Of a DNA stretch of 64,000 nucleotides, positions 9,357 through 19,014 are shown piece by piece. A program made the position numbers and the translations under genes. The stretch is taken from NCBI RefSeq assembly GCF_016595245.1, contig NZ_JAENHM010000030.1, positions 332,042-396,041 on the forward strand, read 5' to 3'. The notes under the pieces are model-generated. The model was not told the DNA's origin. It searched no databases and was given only the letters and a program-made list of their open reading frames with translations. The first letter of the stretch is position 1, and each line of letters starts with the position of its first letter. The DNA is from Azospirillum endophyticum (GTDB lineage: Bacteria; Pseudomonadota; Alphaproteobacteria; Azospirillales; Azospirillaceae).

Positions 9357-10226
9357 TCAGCACCCCGACTTCGGCAGGGCCTCGATCTTGTCCAGCACCG
9401 CATTGACGGTGAAATCGCCATAGTCGATCTGCATGGACTCGGCGATGCCGTTTTCCAGCAGGTGCAGGCTCATCTCATATTCCGGCTGGGCCGAATCGCT
9501 CTGGACCGGGAAGAAGGCCATGCGGACCGGCCAAGCCCGTCCCACCTTCAGCAGCGGCTCCTTGCCTGCGTCCTTCGGCTTGCCCGGCTTGCCGACGACG
9601 GTCGACACTTCGGTCGGTCCTTCCGCGTCGGACCCGTCGAAGATGGTGCGGGTGAAGAACGCTTCCTTCCGCTCCGCATGGTCCAGGATTGCCAGCGTAT
9701 GGGCGGTCGGGAACATGGTGCCGGCCGGCAGTTCCATCTCCTGCGGTTCGGGCTTGGTGAACTGGGCGCTCCCGGCGCCGTCGCGGCTCAGGTTGGCCTC
9801 GCCCCGCACCTCCTCGTCGACCTCGCCGTTGACCAGCTTGCGGACGTTGAAGCGGTAGCGCAGGCCGTCCTTCGACTCCCACGTCGTGTAGTTCGTGTTC
9901 ATCGCCATGTCGTCGCCCTCGCTGTAGACGAAGCGCAGCTGGAAGCGCTGCTCCGTCGTCCAGCCGTCGCAGGCGTCGGCCCATTCGAACATCATGCGGC
10001 CACGGACGTCGCTGACCTTCGATCCGTTGCGCGCCGACGCCAGCGACATGGTGTAGATCGCCCGGTGCGGCTGGATCTTGGCCGCCACCGCCGCCATCGA
10101 GGTTGCGGCCGGCTGAGCCAGGACGGGGGAGGCCGCGAGGAGGGCTCCGGTGGAAACGGCGGCTGCGATGACCGCGCCAACGGTTGCCGGAAGGGCGGAG
10201 AGACGGTCGAGCAAGACGGGATCCAC
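9357..10226 (-). CDS. EipB-like envelope integrity protein (DUF1849)
   Basis: Periplasmic protein of about 289 residues. The GTG start gives an N-terminal hydrophobic stretch and a cleavage site near SPVLAQPA. The mature part opens with PHRAIYTMSL, typical of DUF1849, the family of Brucella EipB, a beta-spiral protein needed for envelope integrity. Two cysteines are visible: C86 in DACDGW and the very last residue (PKSGC). They match the disulphide pair described for EipB. Single gene; the start is the least certain point. Confidence 0.8.
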   Translation of the reverse strand: MDPVLLDRLSALPATVGAVIAAAVSTGALLAASPVLAQPAATSMAAVAAKIQPHRAIYTMSLASARNGSKVSDVRGRMMFEWADACDGWTTEQRFQLRFVYSEGDDMAMNTNYTTWESKDGLRYRFNVRKLVNGEVDEEVRGEANLSRDGAGSAQFTKPEPQEMELPAGTMFPTAHTLAILDHAERKEAFFTRTIFDGSDAEGPTEVSTVVGKPGKPKDAGKEPLLKVGRAWPVRMAFFPVQSDSAQPEYEMSLHLLENGIAESMQIDYGDFTVNAVLDKIEALPKSGC

Positions 10227-10322
10227 AGGTGATTGACGGCTCTCGGTGAAGTATGGGTGTTTTTGCCGCGGTCCGAAAGGCCCGACACCCGAATGTCCTA
10301 TCAATGGAAGGGAACCGCCGGA

Positions 10323-11327
10323 ATGACAAGCCCTGCCGAGATGCCGCTTGACACTGTCGCCGCCCGCCCGGTGCTGTTGCTGACCCGCCGCCTGCCTGAC
10401 GCGGTGGAGGCGCGGGCGTCGCGCGACTACCGCGCGGTCCTGAATCCCGACGACCGCGCGTTCAGCGGAACGGAGATCGCCGCGCGCGCCGCCGAGGCCG
10501 GGGCCGAGGCCGTGCTGTGCTGTGCCGGCGACCGGTTGGACGACGCCGCCATCGCGGCGCTGCCGGATCGGGTGCGGGTGCTGGCGACCTTCTCCGTCGG
10601 CACCGACCATATCGATCTGGAAGCGGCCCGCGCCCGCGGCCTGACCGTCACCAACACGCCCGACGTGCTGACCGACGCCACCGCCGACATCGCCCTGCTT
10701 CTCCTGTTGGGGGCTGCACGCCGCGCTTCGGAAGGGGAGCGGTTGATCCGCGCCGGCGCCTGGACCGGCTGGACCCCGACCCAGCTGATGGGCACCCATG
10801 TCGGCGGCAAGCGGCTGGGGATCGTCGGCATGGGCCGGATCGGCCAGGCGGTGGCGGCCCGCGCCCGCGCCTTCGGCATGGCCATCCATTACAGCAACCG
10901 GCGCCGTCTGGCCCCGGACCTCGAACTGGGCGCCACCTATCACGCCGATCCCGAGGCGATGCTGCCGGTGTGCGACGTGTTGTCGCTTCACTTCCCCGCC
11001 ACGGCGGAAACCCGGCATTGGTTGAACGCCGAACGGATCGGGCGGCTGCCGCCGGGCGCCATCCTGATCAACACCGCGCGCGGCAGCGTGGTGGACGACG
11101 CCGCCGTGATCGACGCGCTGAAGGCCGGACGGCTGGCTGCCGCCGGACTCGACGTGTTCGAGAACGAACCGAACCTGCATCCCGGCTACCGCGACCTGCC
11201 CAACGCCTTCCTGCTGCCGCATCTGGGCAGCGCCACGGTCGAGACGCGGAACGCGATGGGGTTCAAGGCGCTGGACAACATCGATGCGGTCATGGCCGGC
11301 CGTCCGGCTCCCGACCGAGTGGGGTGA
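10323..11327 (+). CDS. D-isomer 2-hydroxyacid dehydrogenase (glyoxylate/hydroxypyruvate reductase-like)
   Basis: NAD(P)H-dependent reductase of 334 residues. The Rossmann motif is GMGRIG (169-174). Catalytic residues are R253 (NTARGSVV), E282 (FENEP) and H300 (LPHLGSAT). The basic segment SNRRR after the second nucleotide-binding strand suggests NADPH preference, as in glyoxylate/hydroxypyruvate reductases; substrate assignment is inferred. ATG 10323 follows GGAAGGGA; an in-frame ATG at 10293 is the alternative. Confidence 0.88.
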   Translation: MTSPAEMPLDTVAARPVLLLTRRLPDAVEARASRDYRAVLNPDDRAFSGTEIAARAAEAGAEAVLCCAGDRLDDAAIAALPDRVRVLATFSVGTDHIDLEAARARGLTVTNTPDVLTDATADIALLLLLGAARRASEGERLIRAGAWTGWTPTQLMGTHVGGKRLGIVGMGRIGQAVAARARAFGMAIHYSNRRRLAPDLELGATYHADPEAMLPVCDVLSLHFPATAETRHWLNAERIGRLPPGAILINTARGSVVDDAAVIDALKAGRLAAAGLDVFENEPNLHPGYRDLPNAFLLPHLGSATVETRNAMGFKALDNIDAVMAGRPAPDRVG

Positions 11328-11557
11328 AGGCGGCCGAAGCTTCCGGGTCCCGGCAGGGATTTCCTGCCCCGAACGGATGGGGTGGGCAGAAGCTGCCGGT
11401 CCGGTGGGAAAGAGGCTCCACCTCCGTCCGGTGATCCGGCGGCACAATCGGCGGGAAATTGATAAAATGCTTGGTATCTCAGGGGCGCGACGACTTGGCA
11501 TGTCCGTTGCTTAGGTAGAGGGCGAAGTGTTCCGACCTTCATCTGAGGAGCCGACCC

Positions 11558-12274
11558 ATGAACGCCATCGTCGCCGCACTGGACCTGAAGCACCACGTCT
11601 CCGACCGTTTCGACGCGCCGGTCGGCTGGTCGCCGGTTGCGCTGGCTTCGCGTGTCGGGCTGGTGCGGGGCACCGAGCGTCAGGCGCTGGACGAGACGAT
11701 CGCGCTGCTCGCCGAGGCCAATGAGACGATCGCCGAGTTGCAGGAGCGCATCGCCTATCTGGAAAGCCTGACGATGACGGACGAGCTGACCGGCCTGCTG
11801 AACCGGCGCGGCTTCTACAGCCACTTCCGCCGCGAACTGGCGTCGGCCCGCCGCCACGGGTCCGCCGGCGGCCTGCTGGTCATGATCGACCTGGACGGCT
11901 TCAAGGCCATCAACGACACCCACGGCCATGTCGCCGGCGACGCCTATCTGCGCCAGGTGGCGCGGATGATCGTCGGCAATGTCCGGCAGGAGGACGTGGT
12001 CGCCCGGCTGGGCGGCGACGAGTTCGCCGTTCTGCTGACCAACACCGACACCGCCAACGGCCTCGTCCGCGCCCGGCAGCTGGCCGCCATCGCCGACGCC
12101 ACCCATGTGGAGTGGGGCGGCAAAGCGCTGCCGGTCCGCTTTTCCGTCGGGACCCAGCCCTATGGCGCCGAAGACAGCGAGGATGAGGTGATGCGCCGTG
12201 CCGACGCCATGATGTACGGCGCCAAGGGCGCGCGCCGCCGCGATGCCAAGCGCAAGGCCAAGCGGGCGGCCTGA
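11558..12274 (+). CDS. Diguanylate cyclase (GGDEF protein)
   Basis: A 238-residue soluble protein making cyclic di-GMP from GTP. A coiled-coil-like segment (about 40-72, ending LQERIAYLES) leads into the GGDEF domain. The active site GGDEF (152-156) is intact, and RQED (143-146), five residues upstream, matches the allosteric inhibitory I-site. No sensory domain is recognised in the first 40 residues. GAGGAG precedes the ATG and a clear terminator follows, so the gene is monocistronic. It lies just upstream of divK-pleD, another cyclic di-GMP module. Confidence 0.92.
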   Translation: MNAIVAALDLKHHVSDRFDAPVGWSPVALASRVGLVRGTERQALDETIALLAEANETIAELQERIAYLESLTMTDELTGLLNRRGFYSHFRRELASARRHGSAGGLLVMIDLDGFKAINDTHGHVAGDAYLRQVARMIVGNVRQEDVVARLGGDEFAVLLTNTDTANGLVRARQLAAIADATHVEWGGKALPVRFSVGTQPYGAEDSEDEVMRRADAMMYGAKGARRRDAKRKAKRAA

Positions 12275-12363
12275 ACCGCCGGCGGCTGCGGTTTCCGGGC
12301 AGGCCGCCGGCAACGCGCATCCCGTTCCGCGGCCCGATGCCGCCGCTTCGAACCATCCAGGAT

Positions 12364-12390
12364 CGCCCGCGCCCGCCGCGGGCGGTTTTT
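12364..12390 (+). terminator. Terminator after the diguanylate cyclase
   Basis: CGCCCGCG (12364-12371) pairs with CGCGGGCG (12377-12384) across a five-base loop, followed by GTTTTT. A canonical intrinsic terminator. Confidence 0.85.
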
Positions 12391-12442
12391 CGTTTCCGGA
12401 CAGGGCGGTCGAGGACCGGTAGGGGTCCGGACCGATGGTCCG

Positions 12443-12458
12443 GTAACGACTATTTAAC
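12443..12458 (+). promoter_or_regulatory. CtrA-type box upstream of divK
   Basis: GTAA, seven bases, TTAAC differs from the CtrA consensus by one base. It is about 150 bases upstream of the divK start, between the preceding terminator and the gene. In Caulobacter divK is itself CtrA-controlled, which supports the reading; binding is inferred. Confidence 0.45.
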
Positions 12459-12475
12459 CGTCGCGACCTAATCAG

Positions 12476-12484
12476 AAAGGAGGT
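12476..12484 (+). promoter_or_regulatory. Perfect Shine-Dalgarno sequence upstream of divK
   Basis: AAAGGAGGT is fully complementary to the 16S rRNA tail, yet it is 120 bases before the divK ATG. Nine bases after it a TTG (12494) opens a 63-codon frame that runs into divK in another frame. The site may drive a leader peptide, or it may be fortuitous. Confidence 0.3.
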
Positions 12485-12603
12485 ATACCGGATTTGCGGT
12501 TCCGCGATTGCGCCCTTGACCCACCGGTCGAAGGTGGTGGAACCGAGGCGTCCTATGCGGCATCGAACAGCGTGAACGCGGGGGTCAGACCCAGGGAGGA
12601 TGC

Positions 12604-13011
12604 ATGTCAGCGGAGCCGTGCGGTCCATTGGCGACCGATGGTAAGCCGACCAAGACCGTCCTCATCGTCGAGGACAACGAGCTGAACATGAAGCTCTTTC
12701 ATGACCTGCTCGAGGCGCATGGCTATGGCACGCTGCAGACCCGCGAAGGCATGGAGGCGATGCGGCTGGCCCGTCAGCACCGTCCCGACCTGATCCTGAT
12801 GGACATCCAGCTTCCCGAAGTGTCGGGGCTGGAGGTCACCCGCTGGATCAAGGACGACCCGGAGTTGAGAAGCATCCCGGTCGTCGCCGTGACAGCCTTC
12901 GCCATGAAGGGCGACGAGGAGAAAATCCGACAGGGTGGCTGCGAGGATTATGTGTCGAAGCCCATCTCGGTCGTCAGGTTCCTCGAAACGGTCAAGAAGT
13001 TTCTAGGTTAA
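12604..13011 (+). CDS. divK: Single-domain response regulator DivK
   Basis: Receiver-only protein of 135 residues that controls the DivJ/PleC-CckA-CtrA cell-cycle relay. After a short N-terminal extension the receiver has acidic residues in VEDNELNM (~22-29), phospho-acceptor D67 in [11 protein letters not shown]97 in VTAFA and K119 in SKP. No output domain. A GGAGGA ribosome-binding site precedes the ATG. It is followed 41 bases later by pleD, the conserved alphaproteobacterial arrangement. A CtrA-type box lies upstream. Confidence 0.95.
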   Translation: MSAEPCGPLATDGKPTKTVLIVEDNELNMKLFHDLLEAHGYGTLQTREGMEAMRLARQHRPDLILMDIQLPEVSGLEVTRWIKDDPELRSIPVVAVTAFAMKGDEEKIRQGGCEDYVSKPISVVRFLETVKKFLG

Positions 13012-13052
13012 GTCGGCTTTCTCTGTAGCAATTCTGCAGGATTTTCCTTCCG

Positions 13053-14447
13053 ATGTCCGCGCGCGTTCTTGTCGTTGACGACGTTCTGCCCAATGTGAAG
13101 CTGCTCGCGGCGAAGCTGACGCGCGAGTACTTCAATGTGTTGACGGCCTTCAATGGACCCGACGCGCTGGAGATGGTGCGGAAGGAAGCGCCGGACATCG
13201 TGCTGCTGGACGTGATGATGCCGGGCATGGACGGCTTCGAGGTCTGCGAGAAGATCCGCTCCGATCCCGCCACCATGCACATCCCCGTCGTGATGGTCAC
13301 GGCGCTGTCGGACATCGCCGACCGCGTCCGCGGGCTGGAGGCCGGGGCCGACGATTTCCTGACCAAGCCGGTGAACGACATCGCGCTGTTCGCGCGCGTG
13401 CGCTCGCTGGTGCGACTGAAGATGATGATGGACGAATGGCGGCTGCGCGAAAGCACGTCGGGGCAGTTCGGCGTCATCGAGCGCAGCGGCACCATGCTGA
13501 GCGAGTCCTTCGAGCGCGCCAGCGTGCTGGTGCTGGAGGACTCCGCTCTCGACCTCGACAAGGTGACGGAGACGCTCCAGCGCGACCACAACACGGTGAT
13601 GTCGGCCGACACCTGCGCCAAGGCGCTGGAGCGCGCGCTGGGCGGACCGCTCGATCTGGTGGTGGTCAGCCTGACCCTGCTGAACGAGGATGGGCTGCGG
13701 CTCTGCTCGCAGCTCCGCTCCCACGAACGCACGCGGCAGGTGCCGATCCTGCTGATGGCGGACGAGGGCGATCTGGGCCAGGTGGCGAAGGGGCTGGAAC
13801 TCGGCGCCAACGATTACGTCATCAAGCCGGTCGACCGGAACGAACTGCTGGCCCGGGCCCGCACGCAGATCCGGCGCAAGCGCTATCAGGAACGGCTGCG
13901 CTCCAACTACGAGCAGAGCCTGTCGATGGCGCTGACCGACAGCCTGACCGGCGTCTTCAACCGCCGCTACGTCAACGCCCATCTGCCCCGGCTGCTGGAA
14001 CGCGCGATCGACAGCCACAAGCCGGTGTCGGTGCTGATGTTCGACATCGACCATTTCAAGGTGGTCAACGACAGCTACGGCCACGCCATCGGCGACGAGG
14101 TCCTGCGCGAGGTTTCCGCCCGCGCCAGCCGCAACCTGCGCACCTTCGACCTCGTCGCCCGCCTGGGCGGCGAGGAGTTCATCGTCATCCTGCCGGACAC
14201 CGACGGGGAAGCGGCATTGATCGTCGCCGAACGGCTGCGCTCGCGCATTGCCGACACCCCTTTCGCCGTGTCGGCCGGCTGCGGCGAGATCAACGTGACG
14301 GTCTCGATCGGCATCTCGATCGGCGGGCGGCTCGGTGATACCGCCGAGGGGCTGATCCGCCGCGCCGACGAGGCGCTGTACGAGGCCAAGCGGTTGGGAC
14401 GCAACTGCGTCATGGCCGACGCCCGCGCCGACCAGCTGGAAGGATAG
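13053..14447 (+). CDS. pleD: Response regulator/diguanylate cyclase PleD
   Basis: A 464-residue REC-REC-GGDEF protein, the PleD architecture. The first receiver has phospho-acceptor D53 (LLDVMMPGMDG). In the second, the equivalent position is S206 (VVVSLTLLNEDG), so it is a non-phosphorylatable adaptor receiver, as in Caulobacter PleD. The cyclase active site is GGEEF (372-376) with I-site RTFD (363-366). Phosphorylation is expected to trigger dimerisation and cyclic di-GMP synthesis at the cell-pole transition. Probably co-transcribed with divK. Confidence 0.95.
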   Translation: MSARVLVVDDVLPNVKLLAAKLTREYFNVLTAFNGPDALEMVRKEAPDIVLLDVMMPGMDGFEVCEKIRSDPATMHIPVVMVTALSDIADRVRGLEAGADDFLTKPVNDIALFARVRSLVRLKMMMDEWRLRESTSGQFGVIERSGTMLSESFERASVLVLEDSALDLDKVTETLQRDHNTVMSADTCAKALERALGGPLDLVVVSLTLLNEDGLRLCSQLRSHERTRQVPILLMADEGDLGQVAKGLELGANDYVIKPVDRNELLARARTQIRRKRYQERLRSNYEQSLSMALTDSLTGVFNRRYVNAHLPRLLERAIDSHKPVSVLMFDIDHFKVVNDSYGHAIGDEVLREVSARASRNLRTFDLVARLGGEEFIVILPDTDGEAALIVAERLRSRIADTPFAVSAGCGEINVTVSIGISIGGRLGDTAEGLIRRADEALYEAKRLGRNCVMADARADQLEG

Positions 14448-14547
14448 GGGCCGGGCGGCCGACTGCCCATCCCTATCCCCTTGCCGTCCGTGCTGCGCCG
14501 CACCATCTGCCAAAACCGTTCCTTCCACCGGCATCCATGGGGACCCG

Positions 14548-15213
14548 ATGCTCGCCACAGCCAGCGGCGCCATCACCCATCTGGGCAGCAGCAGCCTTCT
14601 CGTTCCGCTTTCCGCCCTCTATGCGACGGCGCTGTGGCGGCATCACTCGGCGCCGCTGGCGTTGCGCTGGCTGCTGGCCCTGTCGCTCTGTCTCGGTGCC
14701 ATGGTGGTGCTGAAGCTGGTGGGGCATGGCTGCGGCCTGCCGGATTTTCCGCTGTTCCCGTCGCTGTTCGCCGGCGACCGTTTCATCAGCCCCAGCGGCC
14801 ATGCCGCTTTTTCCGCCGTCTTCTATGGGTCGGTGTCGGCGCTTGCCGCGCGCGGTGCGGACTCCCGCTGGCTCCGGATCGGGCTGCCGCTGGTGGCGGT
14901 GGTGCTGGTCCTGGCCATCGGCGCCTCGCGGGTAGCCGTTTCGGCCCATTCCGGGGCGGAGGTGGTGGCGGGGCTGATGATCGGCGGCCTGTCGGCCCTG
15001 CTGTTTGTGTGGAGCAGCCGCAAGGACGGCGCACCGCGCCTGCGGCCGTCGCCCTGGTTGGCGGGAGCGATGGCGCTGGGGCTGGTCCTGCTGGTCCATG
15101 CCGGCGATCCGTCCTTCGTCGAGGGAACGATCCGCTGGGCGGCTCATCAGCTCGGCAGCGGGGCGGGCTTGTGCGAACTGGCCGGCCGGATGTTTCCGGG
15201 CAACCGAGGATAA
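14548..15213 (+). CDS. PAP2-family membrane phosphatase
   Basis: Integral membrane protein of 221 residues with about five hydrophobic helices. PAP2 motifs: PSGHA (82-86) and SRVAVSAH (127-134), where H85 and H134 would be the catalytic pair. The residue usually aspartate four places after the second histidine is glutamate (E138), and the first motif (KX6RP) is not obvious. Relatives dephosphorylate lipid phosphates such as undecaprenyl pyrophosphate or phosphatidic acid; the substrate here is unknown. Confidence 0.75.
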   Translation: MLATASGAITHLGSSSLLVPLSALYATALWRHHSAPLALRWLLALSLCLGAMVVLKLVGHGCGLPDFPLFPSLFAGDRFISPSGHAAFSAVFYGSVSALAARGADSRWLRIGLPLVAVVLVLAIGASRVAVSAHSGAEVVAGLMIGGLSALLFVWSSRKDGAPRLRPSPWLAGAMALGLVLLVHAGDPSFVEGTIRWAAHQLGSGAGLCELAGRMFPGNRG

Positions 15214-15420
15214 CTCACCAACTGGGGTGAAGCCGGCGGCATCCTGTGTTATGACGGACGGCCGCGCGCGGTTTCGCCGATCGCGGTTCCGCCGCTGCGG
15301 CGCCGTTCGCGCCTGTGCTCAAGCCAAGGCTTGCGTCGCGTCACGCAAGCTTCTATACCGACGCCCCGTTTCCGTTCCGTTCCCTTCCGTCCCGTACTGG
15401 CCTGGTCCCTCCCGCACCGC

Positions 15421-18400
15421 ATGTCGCTCTTCGATGCCTTGCCGCGTGGCCCGTCCTCGGGTGGCGCCGCCATCCCCTTCGGTCAGGACGACCTGACGCG
15501 CGTCTTCGATGCCAAGACGCTGCAGCGCGGTCGCACGCTGATGATGACGGGTGCCGTCACGCTGGGTCCCCCCGGCGGCGACCGGATCGAGGCGGAGGTC
15601 AGCGACCTCGGCCGCCGGCTGTCGGTTACGGTGACACCGGTGCAGGGCAAGCGCAGCATCGTGCTCGACCGCACCTGTTCCTGTGGTCGCAATGCCTGCG
15701 CCCATATGGCGGCGGCGGCGATGCTGGCGCTGGAAAGCCGGCCGGAGTGGCGCCGGGCCTCGCTGTTCGACGTGGCCGACGTCAAGGCGCCCCTGGCACC
15801 GCCGCCCCCTCCGCCGGCACCGGCCGCGCTTCTTCCACCTCCAGCGCCTCAAGCCCCGAAGCCCGCCGCCAAGCCCCCGTTGGCGCTGGTCCATCCGCCC
15901 GTGCCGTCACCGGTCCGCGGCGTATCGCCTCCCCCGTCCCAGCCCTCTGCTGCGGTACCGAAGCCCGAGCCGGTGCGCAGCCTGCGTTGGACGCTGGAAC
16001 CGGGGCAGGGCGACATCGCCTGCTACATCCTGGCGGAATTCGAGACGGACGGGGCCGCCGACGGCAGTCCCGCCACCCCGCGCGACGTTCTGGCGAAGGC
16101 GCCGCGCTCGCTGGACGGCGACGCCGACCGCGCCATCGCCCGGCTGCTCGGCGGCGGCGGCACCGAACGCACCCCGATTGCCAAGAGCCGGGGAGAGGCG
16201 GTGGACCGTCTGTTGCACCGCCTGCTCTCCACCGGGCGCCTGCGCTGGCGCGACGGGACGCCGCTGGCCGAGGGGCCGGGCCGCACCGTCCGCACCTTCC
16301 GCGATCCCGCCACCCGCAAGCTGCGCCCGACCGGCCTGCCCGAACGCAGCGTGCTGGTGAAGGGCCAGTCCTATTGGTGCGTCGACAGCGCCAGCGGCAC
16401 CGTCTTCCCGGTCGATCTCCAGGTGGTCGAGGTGCCGAAGGCCAAGCCGGTGCCGCCCGCTCCGCCGCCGGTGCCGTCGAAAGCGACCCCGTCGCGTCTG
16501 TTCGGCCCCTCGCGCGGTAGCCCCGTGAAACCAGGGCCGGCGTCCATGCCGCGCATTGCCCCGCCGCCGTCCCTCTCGACGCCCGGCTTCCGCGACACCG
16601 GCATTCCCGGTGTGCGCAGCGGGGCGGCCGACGCCGCGGCCATCGTCGAGCGGTCGCCCCGCATCATTGCGCGTCTCGGCCGCGTGGTGACGCCGGCCGA
16701 CGGGCTGGTCGATGTGCTGCGCCTGTCCTTCGACTATGGCGAACCCGGCAACGCGGTGGAGATCGAGCCCGACGACCAGCGCCAGTTCGCCCGCTACGAG
16801 GATGATTTCGGCGACGTCACCTTCGTCCGCCGCGACAAGCCCGACGAGCAGGCGGCGCTGGACCGGCTGTCCGGCCTCGGCTTCGCCCAGGCGCGGATCG
16901 AGCCGCCGAAGGGCGCGCTGAACGCCCGCGGCTCGCGCGTCCATTGGCTGACCGGCCGCGACGTCGAGGAGCGCTGGCAGCATTTCCTGACCAACGAGGT
17001 CCCCGCCCTGACCAAGGCCGGCTGGATCATGGAGGTCGGCGCCGATTTCGGCACCAAGGTGATCGCGCCGGGCGCCGAGGTCGAGGTGGCGGTCCGCGAT
17101 GCCGGCGACGGCTGGTTCGACCTGGATGTCGGCGTCGAGATCGACGGCGAGCGCCAACCGCTGCTGCCCATCCTCGCCCGTCTGGTCGAGAAGGGCGGCC
17201 TGTCGACCACCCGCATCATCGACGGCCGCGCCCACATCGTCCTCGACGACGGCAACGTGCTGGCCCTGCCGGCCGAGCGCATCGAGCGGCTGCTGAGCGT
17301 GCTCGAAGCCATGCTGGACAGCGGGCGCAGCAGCGGCGACCGGCTGAAGGTGCCGCTGGCCGAAGCCGACTCGCTGCTGGACATCGACGACCTGATCGCC
17401 CGGCGCGGCGACGAGACGGCGCAGATCGACGGCTATCTCCAGCGCCTGCGCGCCGACGAGATGCCGGGCGACATGACCCCGCCGCCGGGCTTCAGGGGCG
17501 AGTTGCGCGACTATCAGCGTGCCGGCCTCGCCTGGATGCAGAGCCTGCGCGCCAACAGCGTCGCCGGCATCCTCGCCGACGACATGGGGCTGGGCAAGAC
17601 CGCGCAGACGCTGGCCCACATCGCCATGGAGGAGCATGAGGGCCGGCTGACCGAGCCCTGCATGGTGGTGGTGCCGACCAGCCTCGTGCCCAACTGGGTG
17701 GCGGAATCGGAACGCTTCACCCCGCATCTGCGGGTGGTGGTTCTGCACGGCGTCGACCGCCACGGCAAGCTGTCGGAGATCGACCGCGCCCACATCGTCG
17801 TCACCACCTATGGCGTGGTGGCGCGCGACGTCGACCTGCTGAAACGCCTGACCTGGCACATGATCGTGCTGGACGAGGCGCAGGCGATCAAGAATCCCGA
17901 CGGCAAGGCGACCCGCGCGGTGGCGGCGTTGCCGGCGCGGCACCGGCTTTGCCTGTCCGGCACGCCGGTGGAGAACAATCTGGGCGAGCTGTGGAGCCAG
18001 TTCGCCTTCCTGATGCCGGGCCTGCTGGGCGACCGCAAGGATTTCGGCAAGCGCTACCGCGTGCCGATCGAGAAGCGCGGCGACAACACCCGCGCCAACC
18101 TGCTGATGCGCCGCATCCGCCCCTTCCTGCTCCGCCGCACCAAGGAGGCGGTGGCGAAGGAGCTGCCGCCGAAGACCGAGGTGGTGGTGCGCATCGACCT
18201 GGAGCGCGACCAGCGCGACCTCTACGAGACCATCCGCCTGTCGGTGAACGAGACGGTGCGCGCGGCGCTGGCCGCCAGCGGCAAGGGGCTGGGCCAGAAC
18301 ACCATCGCGGTGATCGACGCGCTGCTGAAGCTGCGCCAGGTCTGCTGCGATCCGCGCCTGCTGAAATCGATCGCCGCGCTCGGCGGCAAGGCGCGGCCGA

Positions 18401-18915
18401 GCGCCAAGCTGAACGCCCTGACCGAGATGGTGAAGGAGATGGTGCCGGAAGGCCGGCGCATCCTGATCTTCTCGCAGTTCACCACCATGCTCGACCTGAT
18501 CAAGCTGGAGCTGGAGAAGGCCGCCATCCCCTATGTCGAGCTGACCGGCCGCACGCTGGACCGTGCCGAGCCGGTCAACCGCTTCCAGAACCGCGAGGTT
18601 CCGGTCTTCCTCGTCAGCCTGAAGGCCGGCGGCCGCGGACTGAACCTGACCGCCGCCGACACGGTGATCCACTACGATCCCTGGTGGAACCCGGCCGCCG
18701 AGGATCAGGCGACCGACCGCGCCTACCGCATCGGCCAGGACAAGCCGGTCTTCGTCTACAAGCTGATCGCCGCCAACACGGTGGAGGAACGCATCCTCGA
18801 CCTCCAGCGCCGCAAGGGCAGCCTGTCCGACGCCACCATCGAGGGCAAGGGGCTGGTCAGCGCGCTGGATGGCGGCGACATCGACTATCTGCTCGGCGAC
18901 GGGGAAGAGGAGTAG
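15421..18915 (+). CDS. SNF2-family helicase with N-terminal SWIM zinc finger
   Basis: A large (1164-residue) DNA translocase. A SWIM finger near residue 80-90 (CSCGRNACAH) is followed by a long proline-rich linker (about 120-215). The SNF2 ATPase has Walker A DDMGLGKT (~720-728) and DEAQ box (LDEAQAIKNP, ~816). The C-terminal helicase lobe contains GGRGLNLTAADTVIHYDPWW and the final arginine motif DRAYRIGQ. The architecture fits bacterial SWIM/HepA-like remodellers. The ATG at 15421 is preferred over upstream in-frame starts. Role in repair or transcription is not determinable; single gene. Confidence 0.88.
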   Translation: MSLFDALPRGPSSGGAAIPFGQDDLTRVFDAKTLQRGRTLMMTGAVTLGPPGGDRIEAEVSDLGRRLSVTVTPVQGKRSIVLDRTCSCGRNACAHMAAAAMLALESRPEWRRASLFDVADVKAPLAPPPPPPAPAALLPPPAPQAPKPAAKPPLALVHPPVPSPVRGVSPPPSQPSAAVPKPEPVRSLRWTLEPGQGDIACYILAEFETDGAADGSPATPRDVLAKAPRSLDGDADRAIARLLGGGGTERTPIAKSRGEAVDRLLHRLLSTGRLRWRDGTPLAEGPGRTVRTFRDPATRKLRPTGLPERSVLVKGQSYWCVDSASGTVFPVDLQVVEVPKAKPVPPAPPPVPSKATPSRLFGPSRGSPVKPGPASMPRIAPPPSLSTPGFRDTGIPGVRSGAADAAAIVERSPRIIARLGRVVTPADGLVDVLRLSFDYGEPGNAVEIEPDDQRQFARYEDDFGDVTFVRRDKPDEQAALDRLSGLGFAQARIEPPKGALNARGSRVHWLTGRDVEERWQHFLTNEVPALTKAGWIMEVGADFGTKVIAPGAEVEVAVRDAGDGWFDLDVGVEIDGERQPLLPILARLVEKGGLSTTRIIDGRAHIVLDDGNVLALPAERIERLLSVLEAMLDSGRSSGDRLKVPLAEADSLLDIDDLIARRGDETAQIDGYLQRLRADEMPGDMTPPPGFRGELRDYQRAGLAWMQSLRANSVAGILADDMGLGKTAQTLAHIAMEEHEGRLTEPCMVVVPTSLVPNWVAESERFTPHLRVVVLHGVDRHGKLSEIDRAHIVVTTYGVVARDVDLLKRLTWHMIVLDEAQAIKNPDGKATRAVAALPARHRLCLSGTPVENNLGELWSQFAFLMPGLLGDRKDFGKRYRVPIEKRGDNTRANLLMRRIRPFLLRRTKEAVAKELPPKTEVVVRIDLERDQRDLYETIRLSVNETVRAALAASGKGLGQNTIAVIDALLKLRQVCCDPRLLKSIAALGGKARPSAKLNALTEMVKEMVPEGRRILIFSQFTTMLDLIKLELEKAAIPYVELTGRTLDRAEPVNRFQNREVPVFLVSLKAGGRGLNLTAADTVIHYDPWWNPAAEDQATDRAYRIGQDKPVFVYKLIAANTVEERILDLQRRKGSLSDATIEGKGLVSALDGGDIDYLLGDGEEE

Positions 18916-19014
18916 GCGGCCGTCCCGCATGGCCGTCTCTCATGGCCGCCTCCGCATGGCGGCGTCGACGCGCTCTTCGCCTCTCCTTGCCCGTGATGTG
19001 TTTTGGGGGGTGTC

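Noticed and set aside
15907..18930. A 1007-codon open frame on the minus strand opposite the SNF2 helicase
   Set aside because: Same codon-shadow effect; no motif, no ribosome-binding site, composition typical of an antisense translation.
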